Shown: positions 55,050 to 64,000 of the stretch, piece after piece
Layout: each line of letters begins with the position of its first letter
How positions within the stretch are numbered: the stretch's first letter is position 1
From: Telmatactis stephensoni
Taxonomy: Eukaryota > Cnidaria > Anthozoa > Actiniaria > Isophelliidae
Length of the DNA: 64,000 nt
Assembly: GCA_029948255.1 (NCBI GenBank)
Contig: JALIZF010001529.1
Location: forward strand, 186,001-250,000
Direction of reading: 5' to 3'
Notes under the pieces: model-generated
The model's database searches: none
What the model was told of the DNA's origin: nothing
The model's input: the letters and a program-made list of their open reading frames with translations, nothing else
Made by a program: the position numbers and the translations under genes

Positions 55050-56141
55050 CTATGCTAATTTATCCATACGTGTTGTAGCACAAGACTGGTCGATTTTGTG
55101 GCCCGTGGTGAGTTCTTGTGTTTCTTGCACATCTTTAGCGCCGCCATGTTTTGATGTCAGACATAACAAGGTTCTTTTCAACGCTTTTCTGTACTTGGGA
55201 AGTCGCCAGCAATAAATAAACGGGTCTAGAAGCACCTTGAGAAAGAGTATATCATCACTAATACGCAGAGCAATGTTTATGGCCAGTTCTTCTTTGAATG
55301 AATCAGGTTTACTGTACTTGTACAGAAACAGGTAGAAGACAATGGTATGGGGAAGAGAGCACAGGAGAAGGATAGCCGACAGCATTAAAGTCACTACAGT
55401 CAACTGCCTTTGCTGGGCCTTTCCGCTGCTTTTACTATTCCTAGTGCTGGAGTTTTGGTCTTCCGGGGTCGAATCGTTTTTCAGGGTGGCTGTGCTTCTA
55501 ATACTTTGGGATTTTTGTGTGTGCCGGTAAAAGGAGCGAAGCACAAACGCGTGAGAAATCAGAAGCAGAAGTGGTATGAGTGTAGCATGAAGATACAAGT
55601 CAATCTGATAAAATAGCAACGGAGAGACGTTCTTGCTCAGGTGAATGAGGCTAAACGCGGTAAAATAACCCACTGAGAACACTATGCAAAGCACAACTCG
55701 TCGAGTGGTTATCAAGGTCTTGTATTTGTGAGGAAAATTTATCGCGATGAATTGAGAGCACGACAAGGCTAGCACGATCAGAAAGGACGAGCTCAGGCCA
55801 ATCGTAGAAATCAGTCCGCCACTCTTCTGCAAGATATCGATCTTTGGGTCAGTGTTAAATCCCTTAAAGAAGTGTGTGTAATAGGCCACGGCGAAGAACG
55901 GTTCTACAGTCAAACCCGTCAAGAGATCCACGATTGCCAGTCCAACAATGAAGTACGTCACAGGTGTGCGAAAGCATTTCAACGGATCCTTGTAAATCGA
56001 GATCAGAAGGAGAGCGTTTGCACCCACTGTTATTGGTGAAAGGAGAGACAGATAAATGGCTGAAGCGAACTCAGTCAATAAATACGGAGTCGTGTCGAAC
56101 TGCTTGAGTGGGGGAGTGCTTGTGTTGTTCGCCATTGTCAA
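55050..56141 (-). CDS. Class A (rhodopsin-type) orphan GPCR, intronless
   Basis: A single exon encodes 363 residues with seven hydrophobic segments and a glycosylated N-terminus (NNTS). Helix 1 has the conserved Asn (GANALLL, N42), helix 2 the conserved Asp (GLAIVDLLTG, D72), helix 6 CSLPH in place of CWxP, and helix 7 LLDPFIYCW matching NPxxY as DPxxY. Helix 3 reads CSQFIAINFPHKY, so the DRY motif is replaced by SQF (129-131) and its arginine is missing. I see no Cys at the start of helix 3, so the usual extracellular disulfide is probably absent. The long third loop is Ser/Thr-rich. Such divergent intronless receptors are common in cnidarian genomes. The ligand is unknown; signalling may be unconventional. 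Confidence 0.88.
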   Translation of the reverse strand: MTMANNTSTPPLKQFDTTPYLLTEFASAIYLSLLSPITVGANALLLISIYKDPLKCFRTPVTYFIVGLAIVDLLTGLTVEPFFAVAYYTHFFKGFNTDPKIDILQKSGGLISTIGLSSSFLIVLALSCSQFIAINFPHKYKTLITTRRVVLCIVFSVGYFTAFSLIHLSKNVSPLLFYQIDLYLHATLIPLLLLISHAFVLRSFYRHTQKSQSIRSTATLKNDSTPEDQNSSTRNSKSSGKAQQRQLTVVTLMLSAILLLCSLPHTIVFYLFLYKYSKPDSFKEELAINIALRISDDILFLKVLLDPFIYCWRLPKYRKALKRTLLCLTSKHGGAKDVQETQELTTGHKIDQSCATTRMDKLA

Positions 56142-59100
56142 GATAAACTGTTATCATCCAGAGGAGCCAAGTTCGTTTGAATTAACCCACGAATATATAT
56201 GCTCTCGCCTTAGGTTGTATACTGAAATGTTAAATTTTGAAGAGAAGGTATTATTAGACCAAAGGCACCGCTATCGTTTAAATTGGTATAAAGTATATCT
56301 CACATCGAGAACAAAGAGTCCCATTCAAATGGCCATTTGTGATGGACATTTTTAAAAGTTTGTGCTTTCCACCGGAGATGGACGCGGAGACGGCAGAGCT
56401 TATTCAAAGTTTCGTTTTATACTGAAAGCTTTTGATTTTCAACAAAAATTTGCTCTGATCAGTGAAAGCAACACTAAGGTGTATAAAACCTTTTCTTGTG
56501 AAAATTTATAAGCGTCAATGCGATCGAGCTAGCGTGGGTATTGCATTTTGTACAATTGTGGGGACTTCCAACATGCACCCAAACGCCAAATAAACACGGA
56601 AACGTTCGGGACATATATTCATGATTTAGTCTAATTCACTGATACTTCAAATATTTTAAGTGATATGCTTACTTAAAGAACTAAGTCTTCAAAGGTCGTA
56701 GAATATGTCGCCAGTTGTCTCTGCAATAAAAGCAAACACCAATGATTAGACAAATATTAGCCGAGATTTTAAGTCACCAAACTTAATGTCTTTATCGTAC
56801 TTCGATAAAACATATTTCAAAAAATCATTCCAAAACCCTTCTATGTAGATCACTTTTCTCCTTACTTTCCGGATCAGGAATTCTATAGCGGAAAATTAAA
56901 ACACGTCGCAACTCCTTAGGGCAGGGGAACCTAATGAATCACATTGAAAGGCACCAGATCTATAAATCAGGTTAGGAAATAGAATTCCAATAACAAAGAC
57001 TGAGATATCAAAGAATATGTCAAAATATAATTATCACAACAGATAAAGGAAAAATGAACGCTTGAAACACACTTCATCCATCTTCAAGCTACTAAAAACG
57101 CACTTTCTTCTAACACTGAATATCCTAGGAGCAAATTACACGCTGTGAAGTGGGTTTTCTCATCTTAATGATAACTTCAAGAGTTGGTTTTGATTGCATG
57201 TATAAAACTACTATAGTAACATATCAATCACGATCAACGTATTATAAATCTGATAAAAAATCAAGATTTTGTAGTAAATGTTTTAACCCGCAGAAGCTTG
57301 AATTAGTATTCATAAGTGACTTTTCTTAAAACTGATCACTGGACAACGAACTCATCAATTAAGTCCTTTCGATTCTTCTTCGCCCAAATCGGGATTAAAG
57401 GCTTTTTCTTAGTTTATTGCACAAAGATTCTTTTTCCTAGAGGAGTAATTTTTATGTCAAAACATCTGTTCAAATTCACATGAATGACTAATATATATCA
57501 AAAACGGATCTGTCTTAGTAAAATAAATTTCTTCATTTTTCATGAGTTAATATCAGACGGTGGCGATTGGAGAACGAAATGCCTTTAAACAGCAGCGATG
57601 ACAACAAGAACAACAAAATTGCGGCAGTGAAAATTTCCATATCCTTGTATTTTGGTTTGAAAGAACGAAAAGAAAACAACCGGGAACTAAGGAAACGAGA
57701 TGGTATTATATAAACGACATGTTTATTAAAAGCGCTATAAAACTAGTTAGTCGTCTGTCATTTCGGAGGGTAACTTAATTTCACGACAATTCAGTGGAAA
57801 TCAGTTTTGATCGATGCATTTTGCGATTTCTTCGATACAACTGATGAACAACGAACTTAAAATATACGCACTAATTCCGCGCAATTGTCACTTTTTTGCT
57901 CTTTATGTTTGCCTTTTTGTTTGGAATCTTAAAAATGTGAAAAATAGTTTAGACGAATATATAAAAGTATACCGATAGATTATTAAACTGTTTAAGGCTT
58001 ACCTAGTGCCTTTGTAGCTCACTCATGTATGTGCTGGGCACCGCGCTATTGATTCAAATACAAAACGCACACCGGAAACCTTTTTTATTTTCTTTTTGGG
58101 ATATATTTTCACAATAATAAAGCGACATCTATATAGTTAATGAAGGGAAACGTAGAGTTGAGTTCCATCAAGACATTTCTTTAAGTTAACAATCGACGGT
58201 CAGTCTGCCTCAAGGCGTTACCACCTCACTCAATCAAATTGACAGTCACAGATGATATTCTTGAGACTGATATTTTTGATATCATATAGTTACTGGCGAC
58301 TGTTAGGATTGGTTTGATTTCAGTAGAGATGTCTAACATATCACTAATGAGTAGAACAGCAATAATATAACTAAAACTCGATAGTGGGCGTCTGATTGGC
58401 TGAAATAGTAGCTTACCAGCTGTTGCGAAAGTTATTCTGGAAATTAAAAACTGGGGTTACATATCAAAAATGGGATGGGTTGGAAATTCAATTCACGGTC
58501 AGGAATACAAAAATTAGTGTGACACTAGAGATAAAAATGACTAGATAAAAATGGAACGAGTGACATGAGTGAGTAAGCCATCGTGGTTTGTAACCAACTT
58601 GAAAAAGAGTGCTTTAGGCTTGTTCCTTACGTGTGGCGGGGAACCTATTACTAATGCGTTCGACTTTGGAGCGTCGTCTTAGCAGTATAGATTCATGATT
58701 CAGACGAGATACTTAATTCTATCGAACTACTACTTTGCCGCATGTGAGAGAACCTGTCGAGCTAACGATATTTGTCTGCTGCAAATAAAAGCTGCCGTAT
58801 ACCGAATTGATTCAGATGCCGCCGCTCCATGTTTTGCCGAACTGTAATTCAGCAATTAGGTAAGGTATGACAGGAGCGGTGTATGGAATGGGTTGAATTT
58901 TGTCGGAGTAGAGAGCAAAAGTTGAGCGTTGAAACATTTGATCATGAAGTGTCCGACAATAAATACATAACTTAAATTTCATGACGGGGGAATGCTTCTT
59001 CATTCAGTTATCGTGTATTGCGGATTATTTTTATCTTTATGGGAGAAGCAGGGCATTCTTTTCCTTAGCAAGTTAGGGGAGCCTTCCACTCGTACCGTGT

Positions 59101-62100
59101 ACGGGCATGAATGCATGCACTCAGTTTGAACGTGAAAGGTCAAAAGATCCCCCTACCCCTCCCTCCAAAAAGAACGTTCTCCTATTTTGATTCGACACCA
59201 TATTTTTTACTTATATATGTTATAAGTTCTGATTCAGGAACGATTTGTATATATTAATTGAAAAATAAGTTTTACACCTGCCAGACTATAAAGATGATTC
59301 TACCACCAATGGACCGAAAGGCATTATGGGTATCTAATTCACGTTTCTTTTTTTCTTTTCTTTTTTTTTCATGTTTGATATTACATTTTAGAAACCACAA
59401 ATAGAACTCCGCCTTTGAAGTATAACATCCAGACAAGCGAGAGACATTTGAATTTTTGGTGTTGATATTAATCTAGAGAATATGAAAAAAGGAGAAAAAT
59501 TGAATACAATGATAAGTTGGATAATTCTTAATTGTCAGAGAAGCTTGCTTTTTTCACTTTTCGACGTGAACGTGGTTTCGTGCCTTCTTACTGAAAGCAT
59601 CAGTTTTAAACATTTAAACTTATTTCCCAAGCAGATTGAAAGGAGAAAACATCAAGGCGTGCTAAATCGGTTTATTCTTATGGCTTTAGAATTTCTACCC
59701 ATACTGCCTTTCGCAGTGGCCTGAAATACACCAAATTTCGACTTTATCAAGCTCAATCAAACATGAGATGTTGATTGAAGTCTATAATACGATTCTGTTA
59801 TGTACACAAGTTGTCCAAACAATGTATTTACACTTCATCTATGAACCCGCGTTGTCCGTCGAAATGGTGCATGTACGTCCCCCATATATCACATATTTTC
59901 TCTCTGTCACTTTAATGTTTTCTGTCACTGTTTCTCTAAAGAATTTATGAACGTGATAAAAATGCAACATAAAAAGATTTGTTCTGCTGATTTTACAAGG
60001 TTGGAAAATATAACTGACTAAGAATTTCTCATCGCCTTTTTATCGAATTTTCTTTGAAAATGTGTTATCGTTTTGAAATCAATAATTGTTGACTTTGAAA
60101 ACATCCGGAACCTCCTCGCTCTCGCATGCGCAGTTGCGTCAAACCTACCAGTCGTACGTGTATAAACTCCCTTGCTAAATAATACAGATAACGAAGATTT
60201 ATAAACTCACAATACAGGCAAAAATAGAGGACTGAATCACTGTACAAAAATTGCTAGTTAAGATCATTCGAGTAGTTTACGTGGGCAGAGATGAAAGAAC
60301 CGGGGATATATAGCTGAACATGTAAAATTGCACTGAGATTGTTCTGAACTCATCAGCCACTCTCAGTAATTGCGATTTTATCAACGTAATTGTTTTCGAT
60401 GGGGCTGTATTTCCTTGGAAGCACTTTTAGATACGTTTTAAATGCATTAAAACAACTGTTCCTCCACATTAGCTAACAAAAACTCATCTTCGCTTTAGAA
60501 CGTAATTTAGCCCCTTGATTGAAATATTATTCCTGGAGGTTCTACGTGAGTTGCTAAAATATTGAAAAACAGATAAAAAGCTGGGATTGTTAATCGGTGT
60601 TTTTAATCTCCAAGCAACATTGAAATTCTGTAAGCAATTACCAGAAACTGCGAAATATTTCTTAATATGAACTGAAAATTACACTTTAGGGCAACTGAAT
60701 TAAGCGAGTAAGTTCAACATTTGCCTTGACAAACAATCGCCAAGAATTAAAAACACTCGTATAAAAACTAAACTTTATTGCTCGGGCATTTACTAAGATA
60801 AACAGAACTTGGAATTAAGACCTATACCAAAACTTTCCTTTGAACAAAAAAAAATTGAAAAACAAGATGATTTTTTTTCAAAATATACCTTTCTATAAAG
60901 CTTCCTGTTGAGAAAAACTAGACCTCCGCTGATGAATGGCGAATGAAAATAAGCAAGCCTTGAGTGGAACAAACATTATTTTTATCAAAAACAACCGCCT
61001 GAAAACATATCTTGATTGTTGATGGACAAAAGTAATGTGAATTTTATAGCAAAAGTGTTTGGCACAGCGGGGCTTAAAACACGCGCGCCGTAGTTGATAT
61101 CACTAGTTCTCGGGAGTCGGAGATTCTTTATGATAAAAAAATGAGCAATTAGTAATACTTTCACCGGTACCGCACTCAAGAAAGAAGCATTCTGCATCGC
61201 GGAAATTGTAACTGGCTTCTATTGTAACAAAATCGTAGTTTTTTGGTGGATTAAAATAATTACCAGGCATACTTACAGTTTGGTCCAGCTGTAGCGATTT
61301 CAATCAAAGAACAGTAAAGGACTACAAGTTCGCTCGCTGTTAGAGTGTAGTTAGCACACAGGGTGTAGCAGGAATAATGAACTCCGACTCCTCAAATTCA
61401 TTCATTTATAACCGAACCTGACGTGCAATACTGATTATGATGATGATTTGGCATCAAATTAAGCGTCAATTGTAAGATAATTGAAGACAATTGATATCCG
61501 TCTATTTAAATGCTCAGGAAAATTTGCGACAATTCTTATCTGCTTCGATTACCCTTACAAAGTTATCACAGTTTTTTCGCTGTTTCTAGTTCGGTTTCTT
61601 TAACCTTGTAATTTTTTATCAGATATTAAAAGAAGAGCGTGCAGCAATGAAAATACGTCAAAATGAAATTATTGACAGTTTTTGCCTTTGTCTTTGCCGG
61701 TTTTACACGCTTTCGCTATTTTCAGAGACGTTTTTTTTAATTGAATAGTATAGGAAGCTAGCTAAGTCTAGATGTACAATTAGAACGAGAAACCGTGCCA
61801 TTGACATACCAGGATATTGGCTTCCGTCTTCGTTAGTGAGCAAGAAATTATATTTTACACTGCAATCGTTCCTTGATTGAAGAACATAAGAGAACGGAAA
61901 GAATGAAACATACAACGCTTGGTGAACAAAGAAACTTCATTTGAAGACAACAATACATTTACTAGCATAGCATGCTGTACGATTGTACATTATATTTGGA
62001 TAAAAATGAAAGATGGAAACAATTTACACAATTTCCCTCGCGCTGACTAAGAAGCGCAACAATTTCCCTTAATTTAAAGATAATTGCGCAATATATTTTT

Positions 62101-63086
62101 GAGCGACTGATAGTCTGGGAAATAACCTCATGATATCCTGTGAATTCAGCTGCCCTGAAGGATGCTCGATGTAATGTGCCCGGTGCAAAATGACTGTATT
62201 TTCAGGTTATCGTTCTAACAATCTTTTCTTTCTTTTCTTTTTGGGAATATAGCTGGTAATAAAAGGAAGTAGCGGACTGATTCTGGAAGTCGGTTCACAC
62301 AGAAAAGGAAAAACAAAATTTCATATTTTCATGGCTTAATCCTTGATCAAACACTACCAACAATGTTACCCAACTAACGACTTTCACCATTGTTGACTCT
62401 ACCATGTTGGATGCATTTGAACACCGCCTTGAGCCAACAGCATCCAACATTTCTTTTGTTCTGTTATCACCTAAGCCTAATAAAATGGCCGACAATGTGT
62501 TAGGTCCAACAATGTTGGAAGTATTTGCCTATAAAGCGGGCCTTTAATTGTTGGGAGTGTTTGCCTATAAAGCGGGCCTTAAAATGCTCTCAAAATTGAC
62601 AAATGGTACACAGGTGGAACTTTTTGATGTTTTCTAAATCAATTTTAGCCTCAAGCTATAAATATTTTTGACCCTAATCCAAAATTCCAGGACCTTTTTA
62701 TGACCACAACCACTTTTCTCAAAATTTCATGGTTTTTCTTGTAATGGCACTTTCAAATTTCATGACGTTTCGTATCTTTCCATCAAATCTTATCACGTCC
62801 ACGAATCCTGGACTAGTACAAATTGAGTAAAATGAACAGTGACTTACAGAATCAGTCTACTGGATAACATTACCAGTTATTTGATTTCACTAAAAATTCA
62901 AACTACAAAAGAACAATTAATAATCATGCAATTTAACCCACACTTATATATCTCTTTTTCTGTTTTGTACTGAGATTCGTTGTATTTAGCACAGAATTCG
63001 ATTGGATCGTAACTTGTGATCTAATCTCACACGCGTTCTCTCTCTGATTGAGTAAAATCCCACAAAAAACACGATAGCTTCATATA
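56142..63086. other. Long gene-poor region
   Basis: No complete gene is recognised. Minus-strand frames at 61103-61303 (cysteine-containing, AECFFLECGTGESITNC) and 61703-61915 (NDCSVKYNFLLTNEDGSQYP, followed by GTATGT) look slightly protein-like but lack clear splice partners. The region also holds a CCAACATTG-word cluster near 62330-62530 and the 24-bp direct repeat GTTTGCCTATAAAGCGGGCC-like at about 62523-62580. Confidence 0.4.
62950..63060 (-). pseudogene. Decayed copy of the 63087-63185 terminal exon
   Basis: The minus strand keeps AGTTACGATCCAATCGAATT followed by sequence close to the intact exon (TACAACGAATCTCAGTACAA), but the 5' part is scrambled and no stop occurs where expected. It lies directly downstream of the intact exon, so it is a tandem duplicate that decayed. 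Confidence 0.6.
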
Positions 63087-63185
63087 TCACTTCTCAGCTT
63101 TGTATTGGAATTCGTTGTCTTCGGCATAGAATTCGATTGGATCGTAACTTCTGACCTGACGAGGGTTGTCTGACTGAGTAGATTC
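63087..63185 (-). CDS. Terminal coding exon of a gene extending beyond the right edge
   Basis: After a TTTTTCAG acceptor the frame reads ESTQSDNPRQVRSYDPIEFY and continues AEDNEFQYKAEK to a TGA at 63087-63089, 32 residues. The polar, acidic, tyrosine-containing sequence looks like a cytoplasmic tail. The rest of the gene must lie beyond 64000; I do not recognise it. Support comes from the splice acceptor and from a decayed tandem copy downstream that kept the same core. Confidence 0.5.
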   Translation of the reverse strand, partial: ESTQSDNPRQVRSYDPIEFYAEDNEFQYKAEK

Positions 63186-64000
63186 CTGAAAAATACACAG
63201 AGTTGTATTGGATAAGCGATAAAAATCACATAAGAAAGTAAATAAAGAGTGTCTCAAAAGTTCGTAGCCTGATTTGTATTTTGGTTAATAGAATAGAATT
63301 TTCTGGACATTTCATGGAAAATCTTGTTGCTGTTCTTAGTTTAATGGCCTTAAAAGTTAGACGTTACTCCTTTCGTCCCATGGAGGGGAATCTGGAATGA
63401 TGCAAGTTTCCGGATTCCTAGAGCTGTCTTATGGATTCAAACGGCCGGATTCTGGAGTCCAAGGGCTGCATTCCGGAGTCCAAGGGCTGGATTCCGGAGT
63501 CCAAGGGCTGGATTCCTGATTCCAAGGGCTAGATTCTGGATTCCAAGGGCGAGATTCCGGATTCCAAGGGCGGGATTCCGGGTTCCAAGGGCTGGATTCC
63601 TGATTCCAAGGGCTGGAGTCCGGATTCCAGGGACTGGATTCCAGATTTCGGATTCCAAAATCAAAATTTTTCGTGGATTCGGGATTCCCTTATATGGGCG
63701 ACTCATTTTAATCTCAAAATGGCTCTTTTCAAATACGTACATTTTTGTCTCACAAGTTGAAGTAGAGGATTTGAGATTCTCGATCTTGATTCATTTTCGA
63801 AATCTAACGAAAGCAAACCACATCAAATCTATAGTGAGACTTTCTCGGGAATGTCTGCCAAAGAAAACTCAAGAATACTTAAAAAATAGAATGTTTTATT
63901 AAGCAAGCGTGCAAAAACGTGCTATTTTTATCATCACTCCGATAGTTATCTCACTTGGTTGTTAAATAACTGTTATAAAAAACAAAGGAGGCCACGTCGG
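63186..64000. other. Right-edge intron or intergenic sequence
   Basis: If the 63087-63185 exon is real, this is its upstream intron. It holds the GGATTCC minisatellite. No other exon is seen. Confidence 0.4.
63405..63655. repeat. 21-bp GGATTCCxGATTCCAAGGGCT minisatellite
   Basis: About ten imperfect units built from GGATTCCGG and TTCCAAGGGCT. A minus-strand open frame (NPALGIR repeats) runs through it because the unit is 21 bp; I regard it as non-coding. Confidence 0.85.

Noticed and set aside
61103..61915. Two minus-strand frames with cysteines that look like fragments of a secreted protein
   Set aside because: One is followed by a GT donor, but I found no in-phase partner exon, signal peptide or family match, so no gene model is claimed.
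63437..63742. 101-residue minus-strand frame with NPALGIR repeats
   Set aside because: It is produced by a 21-bp minisatellite whose length is a multiple of three; composition and lack of other evidence argue against a gene.

Overview
This window looks like nuclear DNA of an anthozoan cnidarian, most likely a stony coral. That is inferred from AT-rich sequence, spliced animal genes with short exons, several animal-specific families (ARMC5, PTER, INO80E, HBS1L/SKI7), a class A GPCR of the divergent intronless type common in cnidarians, a candidate amidated-peptide precursor, and a very high density of small inverted-repeat transposons. No species can be assigned from the sequence alone.

Layout. 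The left edge (1-809, +) carries the 3' end of an unrecognised cysteine-rich surface-protein gene with a tandemly duplicated exon. PTER (1917-4192, -) is a two-exon amidohydrolase gene, complete in coding sequence. It is divergent from ARMC5 (5979-11086, +), a four-exon ARM/BTB protein. ARMC5 is convergent with INO80E (12053-18025, -), rebuilt here from 11 exons. HBS1L (19213-38576, -) fills the centre. Nineteen exons encode a 677-residue translational GTPase, and an alternative long 3' exon (33929-35802) encodes a SKI7-type protein, so this locus appears to make both the ribosome-rescue factor and the exosome-Ski bridging factor. One HBS1L intron contains, on the opposite strand, a three-exon ankyrin-repeat gene (21496-24751), which itself hosts a 5'-truncated LINE with an open reverse-transcriptase frame (22455-23802). 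Another HBS1L intron holds a 1.8 kb minisatellite made of splice-donor-like units.

The right half is gene-poor. It holds a two-exon secreted peptide precursor (45747-47754, +) with a predicted C-terminally amidated Trp-rich peptide, an intronless GPCR (55050-56141, -), and the last coding exon of a gene that runs off the right edge (63087-63185, -) with a decayed copy downstream. Long stretches between them hold foldback elements, MITEs, SINEs and minisatellites.

Functionally, HBS1L/SKI7 (mRNA surveillance), INO80E (chromatin remodelling) and ARMC5 (CUL3 adaptor for RNA polymerase II turnover) are housekeeping gene-expression factors. PTER is metabolic. The peptide and GPCR are signalling candidates, but nothing in the sequence pairs them. 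Exon coordinates come from reading GT/AG sites by eye and checking phase; all the multi-exon models given are phase-consistent throughout.
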